From Mariniblastus sp. (GTDB taxonomy: Bacteria; Planctomycetota; Planctomycetia; Pirellulales; Pirellulaceae), in the NCBI GenBank assembly GCA_029251085.1, contig JAQXDZ010000052.1, forward strand, positions 1-57,233: 57,233 bases of DNA. Reading direction: 5' to 3'. A program made the translations under genes and the position numbers. The first letter of the stretch is position 1. The number at the start of each line of letters is the position of its first letter. Below the pieces are notes generated by a model. That model did no database searches. It had not been told where the DNA came from and saw nothing but the letters and a program-made list of their open reading frames with translations. Of the stretch, positions 1-7,857 are shown in pieces.

Positions 1-7
1 AGAGACG

Positions 8-343
8 ATGCAAATCCCGGAAGCTCGGTGGATTGCTATTGTTGCCGGATTGGTCATTCTGGTGGCCATTGCCTACTTTGTGCTGAAATCGTTGAGAGAG
101 ATGGCGATAGGTGGAGAAGCATCTCCAACAGATTTCATTAGCGATTTTCAAAAATTACGAGACGAAGGAAAGCTAGACGACGATGAATTTTCGCGGTTAG
201 CTCATTCGATCCCGAAAGATTCCGTCAGCTCAAAAACTGAGATAAAAACAGAGCCAGAGACCGAGCTGGGCGGCAAAGAGGAACAAGTGGAGGCGTCTGA
301 CGAGACGCCGGATTTTGAGGAAGAGCCGGAAGCTGACGATTAG
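8..343 (+). CDS. Small membrane protein with SHOCT-like C-terminal segment
   Basis: A 111-residue protein with one strong N-terminal membrane segment (about residues 9-27, rich in Ile, Val and Ala) and a cytoplasmic tail. Residues about 43-66 (DFISDFQKLRDEGKLDDDEF and following) resemble a SHOCT-type short helical motif, where a 'Lys-Leu-Arg-Asp-Glu-Gly-Lys-Leu' pattern is typical. The rest is very acidic and probably disordered. It begins 8 bases into the window, so its upstream partner is not visible. It lies about 250 bases before clpX on the same strand. Function unknown; the SHOCT assignment is by eye. Confidence 0.7.
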   Translation: MQIPEARWIAIVAGLVILVAIAYFVLKSLREMAIGGEASPTDFISDFQKLRDEGKLDDDEFSRLAHSIPKDSVSSKTEIKTEPETELGGKEEQVEASDETPDFEEEPEADD

Positions 344-578
344 CAGGCTTTTTCAGAGAATGGGATTGAGGATATATCCTTCAGTTGTTGCGGAGATGAC
401 AACTGAGTAGAAGAAATCAGATCGCTATCAGCTTGTCAAGAATTGATAGCACTTATGCTGAAGAACAAATTAGTTCGAAGTTCGCGGGCAAGGAAGCACC
501 GTTGCTTGGTGAGGTGTAGTCACTAGGCAATGTTCGAACGTCAACTGGGATAGCAACGGTTGGACTTAGAAAAGCTTT

Positions 579-584
579 AAGGAG
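579..584 (+). promoter_or_regulatory. Shine-Dalgarno site of clpX
   Basis: AAGGAG ends five bases before the ATG at 590. It is one of the clearest ribosome binding sites in the window and fixes the clpX start. Confidence 0.85.
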
Positions 585-589
585 TAGAA

Positions 590-1873
590 ATGCCCGCAGG
601 CAACGATTCGGGAAACCGCCGCACGAGCGGTACATCTAAAAAGAACGCGCATTGCTCGTTTTGTCGTAAAAACTATCGCGATGTTGGACCCTTGGTCGAA
701 GGGCCAGGCGATGTCTACATTTGTGGAGATTGCATTGAACTGTGCCAGTCGATTCTGGAGCAGGAGCAACGTCGTCGAGGACCGACAAAGCAGTTATTCA
801 ACAAGATTTTGACACCGCGTGAAATCGTCGAACGAATGGATGAATACGTTATTGGCCAGGAAGGTGCGAAGAAGGTGCTGGGCGTAGCGGTTCATAATCA
901 TTACAAGCGTCTTTCGCTTGGTTGGGAAGGAAACGACGTCGAGATTGACAAGTCGAATATCATGCTTGCTGGTCCTACGGGATCGGGTAAGACTTTATTG
1001 GCTCGGACACTCGCACGTATCTTGAATGTTCCCTTTGCAATCGGTGATGCCACGACGCTGACGGAAGCCGGCTATGTCGGTGAAGACGTCGAAAACCTTC
1101 TTTTGAAGTTGTTACATGCCGCAGATTTCGATGTGGAAGCAGCCCAACGTGGGGTGATTTACATTGACGAGATCGACAAAATTGGCAAGACAAGCAACAA
1201 CGTTTCGATCACTCGAGACGTTTCAGGAGAAGGCGTGCAGCAAGCCCTTCTAAAAATGTTAGAAGGCACCGTCGCCAACGTTCCGCCTCAGGGTGGACGT
1301 AAGCACCCAGAGCAGCAGTACATTCAGATTGACACTAGTAATATTCTGTTTATCTGCGGTGGTACGTTCGTTGGAATCGACGATATTATTCGAAAGCGTC
1401 TTGGTGAGCGGACGATTGGATTCGGCTCTGGAGCCGGTTTCCGAGAGGAAGCCGATATGGCTGAAATCATGCCGCAGGTGACTAGTGATGACATTCTCGA
1501 ATTCGGGCTAATTCCTGAATTAGTGGGTCGTTTACCGGTTACCACCGCGTTGGCACCATTGGGAGAAGAGGGACTTATCAAAGTTCTAACTGAACCGAAA
1601 AACGCACTCGTGCGTCAATTCGAGTCACTTTTCCAAATGGAAGATTGCGAACTGAAGTTCACCGACGGGGCGCTGTCGAAAATTGCCGGGAAGGCGATGG
1701 AAAAAGGGACGGGAGCACGTGGATTACGCTCGATTCTCGAACAGGTCATGCTCGATATCATGTACGACCTGCCCGATCAACCGAAAGGTACCAAGATCGT
1801 GATCGATGAAAAGATCGTGAACCGCGGTATTGATCCCCAATCTTTTTCAATGCCTGAAACCAAGAGTGCTTAG
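590..1873 (+). CDS. clpX: ATP-dependent Clp protease ATP-binding subunit ClpX
   Basis: AAA+ unfoldase that recognises tagged or damaged proteins, unfolds them and feeds them into ClpP. Features run in family order: an N-terminal C4 zinc-binding domain (Cys22, Cys25, Cys45, Cys48), Walker A GPTGSGKT at 128-135, Walker B VIYIDEID at about 189-196, and the ClpX-typical ERTIGFGSG region. The length of 427 residues is normal. The start is set by the AAGGAG site five bases upstream. clpP, often just upstream, is not in this window; the preceding gene is a small membrane protein. The stop codon lies inside a 14-base tandem duplication, and a structured 3' region with a strong terminator follows. Confidence 0.97.
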   Translation: MPAGNDSGNRRTSGTSKKNAHCSFCRKNYRDVGPLVEGPGDVYICGDCIELCQSILEQEQRRRGPTKQLFNKILTPREIVERMDEYVIGQEGAKKVLGVAVHNHYKRLSLGWEGNDVEIDKSNIMLAGPTGSGKTLLARTLARILNVPFAIGDATTLTEAGYVGEDVENLLLKLLHAADFDVEAAQRGVIYIDEIDKIGKTSNNVSITRDVSGEGVQQALLKMLEGTVANVPPQGGRKHPEQQYIQIDTSNILFICGGTFVGIDDIIRKRLGERTIGFGSGAGFREEADMAEIMPQVTSDDILEFGLIPELVGRLPVTTALAPLGEEGLIKVLTEPKNALVRQFESLFQMEDCELKFTDGALSKIAGKAMEKGTGARGLRSILEQVMLDIMYDLPDQPKGTKIVIDEKIVNRGIDPQSFSMPETKSA

Positions 1874-1889
1874 TAAAGAGTGCTTAGTT
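1862..1889 (+). repeat. 14-base tandem duplication across the clpX stop codon
   Basis: Two adjacent copies of AAGAGTGCTTAGTA/T (1862-1875 and 1876-1889) differ only at the last base. The first copy encodes the final Lys-Ser-Ala and the TAG stop. The second is untranslated and out of phase. Confidence 0.85.
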
Positions 1890-2288
1890 GGCAATCTGAG
1901 GTTATCGGGGCCGCCCGGTGACCTCTGGTGTTGCCAGAGTCTGAGTTGCATCATCGCTGCGGTTTTTTAAATCGAACCGAGGGTGTGATTTCTGACAAGA
2001 CCCGAAAGAGTGATTTAGACCCGTTCGAGTTTTTCTTTACTCCTTGAGAGACAAGATTTTTCGGTACTGTCAATAAGAAGTGTTTTTGCTGATTGAAACC
2101 ACGGTCGAAAGGCCGTTCACGCTGTTCCCAGCAGGCCGGTTTCAATTGTCAAAAACGATCGTCAAAGTCGCGGTTGCTATCCAAGACTTTGACGCGAATC
2201 GTCGAATTTAAAAAGCCCCGTCAGTGTTTTCGCTGACGGGGCTTTTTTTGATTTTGAGATCGCGAAGCAGTTGTCTTTCTAGGCACAG
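1874..2288. other. Structured convergent intergenic region after clpX
   Basis: This 415-base gap between clpX and a convergent PEP-CTERM gene shows no credible gene. It holds a 12-bp hairpin at 1898-1925 (two G-U pairs in RNA, 4-base loop). A 6-bp hairpin at 1923-1939 (CTCTGG/CCAGAG) shares three bases with the first. A perfect 9-bp inverted repeat (GTCAAAGTC/GACTTTGAC) lies at 2161-2193, and a terminator at 2210-2249. Confidence 0.7.
2210..2249. terminator. Bidirectional Rho-independent terminator
   Basis: An 11-bp stem (AGCCCCGTCAG, 2214-2224, with CTGACGGGGCT, 2233-2243) has an 8-base loop, an A-run on the left and a T-run on the right. It can stop transcription from clpX on the plus strand and from the PEP-CTERM gene on the minus strand. 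Confidence 0.92.
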
Positions 2289-3002
2289 TTAGGCACGCGA
2301 ATTTTTTCTTCGACGTTGGAGTCCAATCAACGCAGTTGCCCCAAACATCAGCAAGGAAGTTGGTTCGGGGACGGATGAAAAGTTAACCATCCCGTTCACT
2401 TCAATTCCATTGCCACTTGAAAGATTTTCTAAATCCATCGTTCCGCCGGCTCCTTCCGAATTAAACGCTGAAAAAACAAATTGGAGTGTGTCCCCAACCG
2501 CTAACGGACCAATGGACGAGATGTCGAGATTTAAGAAATCTTGTCCTTCACCAGAGTCGCTGTAGTCGTGTGTAAAAATTGAGGTTTCGGAGCCACCGTT
2601 GACGTAGGCTCGGAGTTCAATATCGTCTGGGCCTGTGCCAGAACGATCAACTCGCATTGAGAGGGTAGTCAGATCTACAGAACTGACATTTCCTCCTGTT
2701 CCAGTAGCACCAACAGTGAAACCGAAGGTCCAGGAGTCGTTTGCCGCGACAGCTTCGGCGAATGAAGTATTTGCTGTGTCCCAGCCTTTCCAGTTAAAGG
2801 TTGATGCTCCGGGATACGCAGCAAGTCCACCCGCTTGCTGAAGAACATCACTTATAAGTCCATCGCCAGTGGTATTTGCGGTAGCGGTTGGATTGGCAGT
2901 ACTGGATGAAGAGACATAACTTAAAATGAGGTCCGCACTCAAATTTACGGGGTAAAGTAAAGTTGCGGATAATAGAATCAGACAGCGTACTTTGTAATTC
3001 AT
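2289..3002 (-). CDS. PEP-CTERM sorting domain protein
   Basis: A 237-residue exported protein. The chosen ATG at 3002 gives a clean signal peptide (MNYKVRCLILLSATLLYPVN, then a small-residue cleavage zone). A longer frame to 3149 would add 49 residues that do not look like a secretion signal. The body is Ser/Thr/Gly-rich and beta-strand-like. The C-terminus is a classic PEP-CTERM tail: Val-Pro-Glu-Pro, a hydrophobic stretch and then an Arg/Lys cluster (LQRRRKNSRA). In this family the tail is processed by an exosortase and the protein goes to the surface or exopolysaccharide matrix. No exosortase gene is in the window. Substrate or role unknown. Confidence 0.88.
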   Translation of the reverse strand: MNYKVRCLILLSATLLYPVNLSADLILSYVSSSSTANPTATANTTGDGLISDVLQQAGGLAAYPGASTFNWKGWDTANTSFAEAVAANDSWTFGFTVGATGTGGNVSSVDLTTLSMRVDRSGTGPDDIELRAYVNGGSETSIFTHDYSDSGEGQDFLNLDISSIGPLAVGDTLQFVFSAFNSEGAGGTMDLENLSSGNGIEVNGMVNFSSVPEPTSLLMFGATALIGLQRRRKNSRA

Positions 3003-3242
3003 GATGCAAATCGAGATAAATGCTGGGGACAGACATCTGCCGCGGATAATAATTAGTGGGGAAGGCTTTTGCAACCGTGAAAATGGGTCTAAAAAAGGCA
3101 GTTTTTCTGTCGTTTTCCAATGGCAACCAGATTGTTGCTGAGTTTGCAATTTGGGCGGGTGTTGTGGTTGTTATTTTTCCATTGTGAGTTATTTTTTTCT
3201 TTCAGCTTTGACAGGAATCCTCGTTTCAGTGATCGTTTTAGA

Positions 3243-3590
3243 ATGAAATTAATCATTGCTATTATCCAGCCTCATCATCTTGAGTCGGTGAAAACCGCTT
3301 TAAGCAAGGTTGAGGTATTCCGATTGACGATCATGGATTGTCAGGGTTTTGGAAATCAGCACGGTCAGACTCCAGCCTACGGAGCCGAAGATTTTGCCGG
3401 GGACCTCCGCCGAAAGATCCAGCTCCAAATCGCCGTCAATGAAGAATTCGTCAAGCCGACGATCGATGCGATCGTTGAGGGAGGGAGATCGGGGACCAAC
3501 GGAGAGATTGGTGACGGAAAGATATTCGTCGTGCCTATCGACGACTGCATTCGGATTCGAACGGGTGAAACCGGCCCGGACGCCATTTAA
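3243..3590 (+). CDS. P-II family nitrogen regulatory protein
   Basis: A 115-residue P-II signal protein. The family binds ATP/ADP and 2-oxoglutarate as a trimer and controls ammonium transport and nitrogen assimilation. The start at 3243 gives MKLIIAIIQPHHLESVKTAL, the standard P-II opening; the frame is open further upstream but that part is not P-II-like. Conserved elements are GFGNQHGQT before the T-loop, IGDGKIFV and IRIRTGE near the end. Compared with E. coli GlnB the T-loop is one residue shorter, keeps the first Tyr (46) but has no Tyr at the uridylylation position. Three extra residues precede IGDGKIFV. No amt or glnA lies beside it. It converges on the ABC ATPase with a 15-base gap. 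Confidence 0.9.
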   Translation: MKLIIAIIQPHHLESVKTALSKVEVFRLTIMDCQGFGNQHGQTPAYGAEDFAGDLRRKIQLQIAVNEEFVKPTIDAIVEGGRSGTNGEIGDGKIFVVPIDDCIRIRTGETGPDAI

Positions 3591-3605
3591 TTTTGGGGAT
3601 GCCGT

Positions 3606-4538
3606 TTAGAAATTCTGCCCGGTTCCTTTGGTAAGCGCCATGAACGCAGATTCGAGATTCACCTCTTCCTCTTGGAACAGGGTCAGCTTGAACCCCTCTC
3701 CAATTAGCGCCGTTGGTAATTCGGAGTAGTCGGTGACTTCCTCTTTGAGCGTCACGACGAGAAATCCGTCTCCCTTAACGACGCTGGCGACCTGCTCGTC
3801 GGCATCGAGGAATCGAATGGCCCGTTCTTCGTCGTCTTTGACACCAACCTGTAAAATGATCTGGCTTCGCACCTTTTTAATGACTTCAGATACCTCATCG
3901 GAGAAGCTCATTACGCCACGATCGATAATGCCAATTTTGTTACAGACGTCAGCCAGTTCTGGAAGAATATGACTTGAAACGATAATTGTTTTCCCAGTTT
4001 GTCCCAATCTTCGAAGCAGGTTTCGCATTTCGATTCGAGCGCGAGGATCGAGACCGCTCAAAGGTTCATCTAACAACAGTACCTGTGGATCATGAAGCAG
4101 CACGCGGGCGAGTCCAAGCCGTTGGGTTTGGCCTCTGGAGAGCGTATTGGCGAACGCATCTCGTTTAAAATCGAGGTCAACAATTTCGAGCATCTCATCA
4201 CATTTTTTTCGTCGTGCCGGTCCCTTGATTCGATAGGCAGCAGCAAAGAATTCGAGGTACTCAATGACTTTCATGTCGTCATAAACACCGAAGAAATCCG
4301 GCATGTAGCCGACCAGGCGGCGGATTTCTTTGGGCTCTCGATAGATGGAGTGATTGCAAACGTAGGCCTCTCCCCAAGACGGTTCGGAAAGGGTGGCAAT
4401 GATCCTCATCGTCGTTGTTTTGCCGGCACCGTTAGGTCCAATAAACCCAAACAGATCGCCCTGCTTAAGATCGAGTTCAATGCCCTTAATCGCGAACAAA
4501 TCGCCGTATTTTTTTGTCAGATTTTCAGTTTTGATCAT
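3606..4538 (-). CDS. ABC transporter ATP-binding protein
   Basis: A 310-residue nucleotide-binding subunit that would power an inner-membrane exporter or an ABC-2-type system. It has Walker A GPNGAGKT at 34-41, an ABC signature in the variant form LSRGQTQRL, and Walker B LLLDEP followed by a D-loop (LSGLD). About 90 C-terminal residues follow the ATPase core, as in many ABC-2 ATPases. It begins 18 bases after the stop of the large membrane protein at 4557-6794, so the two are very likely co-transcribed and functionally coupled. No conventional permease gene is adjacent. Substrate unknown. Confidence 0.93.
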   Translation of the reverse strand: MIKTENLTKKYGDLFAIKGIELDLKQGDLFGFIGPNGAGKTTTMRIIATLSEPSWGEAYVCNHSIYREPKEIRRLVGYMPDFFGVYDDMKVIEYLEFFAAAYRIKGPARRKKCDEMLEIVDLDFKRDAFANTLSRGQTQRLGLARVLLHDPQVLLLDEPLSGLDPRARIEMRNLLRRLGQTGKTIIVSSHILPELADVCNKIGIIDRGVMSFSDEVSEVIKKVRSQIILQVGVKDDEERAIRFLDADEQVASVVKGDGFLVVTLKEEVTDYSELPTALIGEGFKLTLFQEEEVNLESAFMALTKGTGQNF

Positions 4539-4556
4539 AGAACTGTCGGGGGCTCA

Positions 4557-6794
4557 TTAATATTGAACTTCGAGGAGTATCCGCACGATGGTCGTGGTTT
4601 GGTCGTATTGTGATAGTGCAGATTCGCCGTTAATTTTTAAAATCGCACCAGGTTTGTCGACTTCGCCAACTAATATCGCGCGATGAAGATTGAGCTGGTC
4701 AGTCATGTCGGTAAACGAGTGGTACTGGTGACTCAGATTCGTATAAGCCATGCCACCGGATGCCTGGTAGAACATCATGATGTCGGCGATGCGATTGACA
4801 CGAATGTCGGTCGGGTCCCACGGACTGTTTTCGCTTCGGTCACTTTTCTTAAGTTTGACTTTTCGCGTTAGGATGCTCTTTAATGATTTTTCGGTCGTTC
4901 CAGTTTGAACATCGAATGTATCGCTTGGATTGAGAGGATTTTCTAGGACATAGGCCCAGTTCTCAAATATCAGACGGCAGTTTTTAAGTTTGAATGGGAG
5001 CTTGTAGTTCACGCGGCCACGAAGCTGAGTTAGTCGAGGGTCGCGATTGAGTTGGATCCTTGATTCCGGTTCGATACTTGCCCACCATGTCGCAAAAATG
5101 GGTTTTGTTGATGAAACCTGGAGAGGTAGGTTCTCGATTTCGGTGTCCAGCGTTTGGCCGTTTTCACTAACTTTAAACGATTGCTCGTAGTTCGTTTTCA
5201 GCAAACCTGGGTTGGCCGTTGTTGTCATTCCGCCCAGGCCATTTCCGGGTAGACCATGCCAGGTCAGCAGGTCTGATTCAATTTCGAAACCAAGTTGGTG
5301 TGATTTTTCCAATCCAATCGAACAAGTCTGGCCGACAGGACTGTAGAGATTGCCCCAAACAGTTCCACGAACCTCTCCATTGATTGTGTCGATATCAATG
5401 ATTTCTAATTGGTTGATCTTGATCGTGTCGGGGCGAGTCGCAATCGAAATCCCAATGGCGAGGCCGCAAAAAATCAATGAGACCAAAGGGAATGTAATCC
5501 AGGTTAGCTCCATTTTTTTGAAAAATTTGTGGAGCAAGAAATAGTCGCCGGGTCCGATGCACAGGATGTACAGTCCGATCAATAGTGCAATCATCACAAA
5601 TTTGACGAATTGCACATCGCGGAATCTATCGAGGGGAACTCGCAGTTGTCCAATGAGATCCTTATAGCCAAAGTGAGAAACAGAACTGCCACGAGACACG
5701 GTCGAAGATGTTATCTCTCGTTCGGTTACTGCGCCAGAAACCAGTTTCTCGACTAGTTTTGGGAACCCAATCCACTCGGTTGTTTTTAACGCATCTAAGT
5801 CGAACGTCACAAATACGACTTTGCCCAATCCGAAGGCAGTTTTAATGATTAGAGGTTTTCGATTTTTGGTGTTCGAGTTGTCGACCAAAACGGTGCCGCG
5901 AACTTCGTCGAGCTTAACAATCGGGATCGATTCATTGTTGGCTGGGAGAAGTTTCTCCTGGCTGTCGCAAAAGGTCTCTAGGCGACTGCTGTTGGTGCAA
6001 GTGTCGAGCCCCACAAAAGTACCAGGGCAGAATCTCGCGAGGCGGCCGTTTTTAGAAATTAGTTGGTTGGCATTGGCAGTCGCTGAGAGAATCAAAGTAC
6101 CGCCCTGCTTGACCCATGTTTCAATGGCATCAAGTTGAACTTCCGAAATCTGATCAATTCGTTCGATGTCGGACGTCACCATTAAAATGGCGTCCGCCGA
6201 ATCGTACTCAAGCCAATTGAGTGGTAGCGGTGCGTCTTCACCTAACGCTGCAATGATTCGGGCATCTTCTTTGGAGGCCAATGAAGATACCGATTCGATG
6301 GATTCTTTGAATAATTTTTGAGGCTCGAGAGTTAGTACCAGTTCCTGAGTCGAGCCGATAAATTTTCCGACGCGATCTTGCCCAGTGAAACTCAACTGAA
6401 AGGCATCGATTACCTCATCGGCTGAGTTGAGTAATCGCAATTCTGCTTTTCCATACGTGCGACCGATTCGTGTCCACGCTTGATACTGCCCCGGGAATTT
6501 CGAATCCGACAAAAGCGGACCTTTATAAATTACCGGGGTGTCATCGCCATCGAGATTCTCGACTTCAAATTTGGTAGCCAAGCTTTTCGGGGCAAGTGAA
6601 ATAAAGATTGGGACCCATTTCCCCAATTTCACATTTCCATCGAAGCCAATCGAGATTTTTGGGAGAGAACTCGCCTCGGCGGGTTGTGATTCTTGGAGGA
6701 GCGCCGAGTTCAAAGGGTCGGTGAGGCTTAACTGACAGACCAGTAAAACTGCGGCAAACAACCCGATTCGATGAAGCACAGAAGAAAAGCTCAT
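4557..6794 (-). CDS. Large secreted/membrane protein, probable partner of the ABC ATPase
   Basis: About 745 residues from the ATG at 6794, which gives a typical signal peptide (MSFSSVLHRIGLFAAVLLVC). An ATG at 6839 would add 15 residues. The N-terminal half is extracytoplasmic. It contains a class-I glutamine-amidotransferase-like fold, judged from the pattern 'DAIETWVKQGGTLILSA' and, later, 'GLGKVVFVTFDLD'; no catalytic triad is evident. Two membrane segments follow at roughly residues 395-465, with the motif GPGDYFLLHKFF between them, then an external beta-rich C-terminal half. It precedes the ABC ATPase by 18 bases. Similar arrangements in planctomycetes sit with ABC-2/gliding-type components; the exact role is unknown. 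Confidence 0.85.
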   Translation of the reverse strand: MSFSSVLHRIGLFAAVLLVCQLSLTDPLNSALLQESQPAEASSLPKISIGFDGNVKLGKWVPIFISLAPKSLATKFEVENLDGDDTPVIYKGPLLSDSKFPGQYQAWTRIGRTYGKAELRLLNSADEVIDAFQLSFTGQDRVGKFIGSTQELVLTLEPQKLFKESIESVSSLASKEDARIIAALGEDAPLPLNWLEYDSADAILMVTSDIERIDQISEVQLDAIETWVKQGGTLILSATANANQLISKNGRLARFCPGTFVGLDTCTNSSRLETFCDSQEKLLPANNESIPIVKLDEVRGTVLVDNSNTKNRKPLIIKTAFGLGKVVFVTFDLDALKTTEWIGFPKLVEKLVSGAVTEREITSSTVSRGSSVSHFGYKDLIGQLRVPLDRFRDVQFVKFVMIALLIGLYILCIGPGDYFLLHKFFKKMELTWITFPLVSLIFCGLAIGISIATRPDTIKINQLEIIDIDTINGEVRGTVWGNLYSPVGQTCSIGLEKSHQLGFEIESDLLTWHGLPGNGLGGMTTTANPGLLKTNYEQSFKVSENGQTLDTEIENLPLQVSSTKPIFATWWASIEPESRIQLNRDPRLTQLRGRVNYKLPFKLKNCRLIFENWAYVLENPLNPSDTFDVQTGTTEKSLKSILTRKVKLKKSDRSENSPWDPTDIRVNRIADIMMFYQASGGMAYTNLSHQYHSFTDMTDQLNLHRAILVGEVDKPGAILKINGESALSQYDQTTTIVRILLEVQY

Positions 6795-6993
6795 GAATTT
6801 TTCGCAATGGGTTGAAACGAACGAACAGACTCTAAGCATAATCGAAGTCTCTATTTCAGGCTATCATTAGGGGCAGAGATTTAAGAACCATTCCCATAAT
6901 GCACGAATCAAAACGGACACCCTGTAGTGAAGGGGTGAGTTTTGAGGATTTACTCTCAGAATTCTCTCTTGCTGAACCGGTGATGAGGTCGTC

Positions 6994-7368
6994 TTACGGT
7001 TTTTGCTCGTCGGGACAAATGCAGTTAAATTTCGTACATCCTGGGCATCCCGAGCCGTATTTTTCGGTAATCGCTTCACTAAGATCGACTTCGACCACGT
7101 TTGCGATTGTTGCCAACCAGGCAAGCACATCGGCAAACTCCTGCTTCAGATTTTCCCGTCGGTCTTGCCATTGCTTGGGAGGAATTCGAGATTGTTCAGA
7201 GGGCGTAGTTTCACGCAGAGCCGATGCCAATTCTCCCACCTCCTCCATTAACCACATGAAGGTCGCCGGTACGCCGCGCGTTTGATCTTTTTCCAAGTAC
7301 ATGTTTCGGATCAGTGTCTGAAACTCACTGAGCGTAACATTTGGATTTGGGGAATCAGTTTCTGTCAT
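6994..7368 (-). CDS. MazG-like nucleotide pyrophosphohydrolase
   Basis: A 124-residue all-alpha NTP pyrophosphatase-like protein. The metal-binding pattern of the family is visible as EEVGELASAL followed by EFADVLAWLATIAN (an ExxE helix and an ExxD helix). Such enzymes hydrolyse nucleoside triphosphates to monophosphates and are often house-cleaning enzymes. The C-terminus adds a Cys-rich tail (GCPGCTKFNCIC) that could bind zinc. The ATG at 7368 is preferred because the longer frame adds 31 residues encoded inside the upstream gene. The start overlaps the end of the Rieske gene by 14 bases, which suggests translational coupling. Confidence 0.87.
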   Translation of the reverse strand: MTETDSPNPNVTLSEFQTLIRNMYLEKDQTRGVPATFMWLMEEVGELASALRETTPSEQSRIPPKQWQDRRENLKQEFADVLAWLATIANVVEVDLSEAITEKYGSGCPGCTKFNCICPDEQKP

Positions 7369-7735
7369 TAGAAGAACCGTCCGGGTTGGATGTTGGGGAC
7401 GTTTCGGGGTCGTCACCTTTGGGTTTTTCGGAGGCTGCGATTTGAATATCATCGCCAACAATTCTCACCTGGTAGACGTCGATGTTGATGCGTCGGTTTT
7501 CGCACCATGCTCCATCTCGAATGTCGAAGCTCCACGAATGCCACGGGCAAACGACATTGCATTCTTCGAGGTGGCCCGAAGCAAGCGACGCACCCATGTG
7601 AGGGCACATGTCGTCGATTGCATGGTACTCGCCGTTTTGATTGAAAACCGCAACCATCCGGCTGTTGTACTTGTATGCTTTCCCCTCGCCGTCAGGGATG
7701 TCACCTAATTGCGCGACTGTAATGAAATCGGTCAT
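7355..7735 (-). CDS. Rieske (2Fe-2S) ferredoxin-type protein
   Basis: A 126-residue soluble single-domain Rieske protein. The two cluster ligand motifs are intact: CPHMGA (Cys44, His46) and CPWHSW (Cys63, His66). This resembles the NirD/dioxygenase-ferredoxin class and not a membrane-anchored bc1 subunit, because there is no membrane segment. It probably transfers electrons to a cytoplasmic oxygenase or reductase, but no such partner is adjacent. About 30 residues after the fold are Ser/Asn/Pro-rich and likely disordered; their DNA overlaps the start of the MazG-like gene by 14 bases. Confidence 0.92.
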   Translation of the reverse strand: MTDFITVAQLGDIPDGEGKAYKYNSRMVAVFNQNGEYHAIDDMCPHMGASLASGHLEECNVVCPWHSWSFDIRDGAWCENRRINIDVYQVRIVGDDIQIAASEKPKGDDPETSPTSNPDGSSNDRN

Positions 7736-7857
7736 CGACTCGTGTTTTCTAAGAAATTTGCTGTCGGTATAAAATGAAAAACGAGGAGCAAGAAAAGCAA
7801 CGGATTGTAGTCTTCAGTAATCAGGTTTTTGCTTATTCAGGACTCGAGGTTGGTATC

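Noticed and set aside
1951..2145. 64-codon frame in the clpX 3' gap
   Set aside because: No start signal or family character, and it crosses clear hairpin sequence.
3003..3149. N-terminal extension of the first PEP-CTERM protein
   Set aside because: The extra 49 residues precede an evident signal peptide, and part of them overlaps the divergent upstream region.
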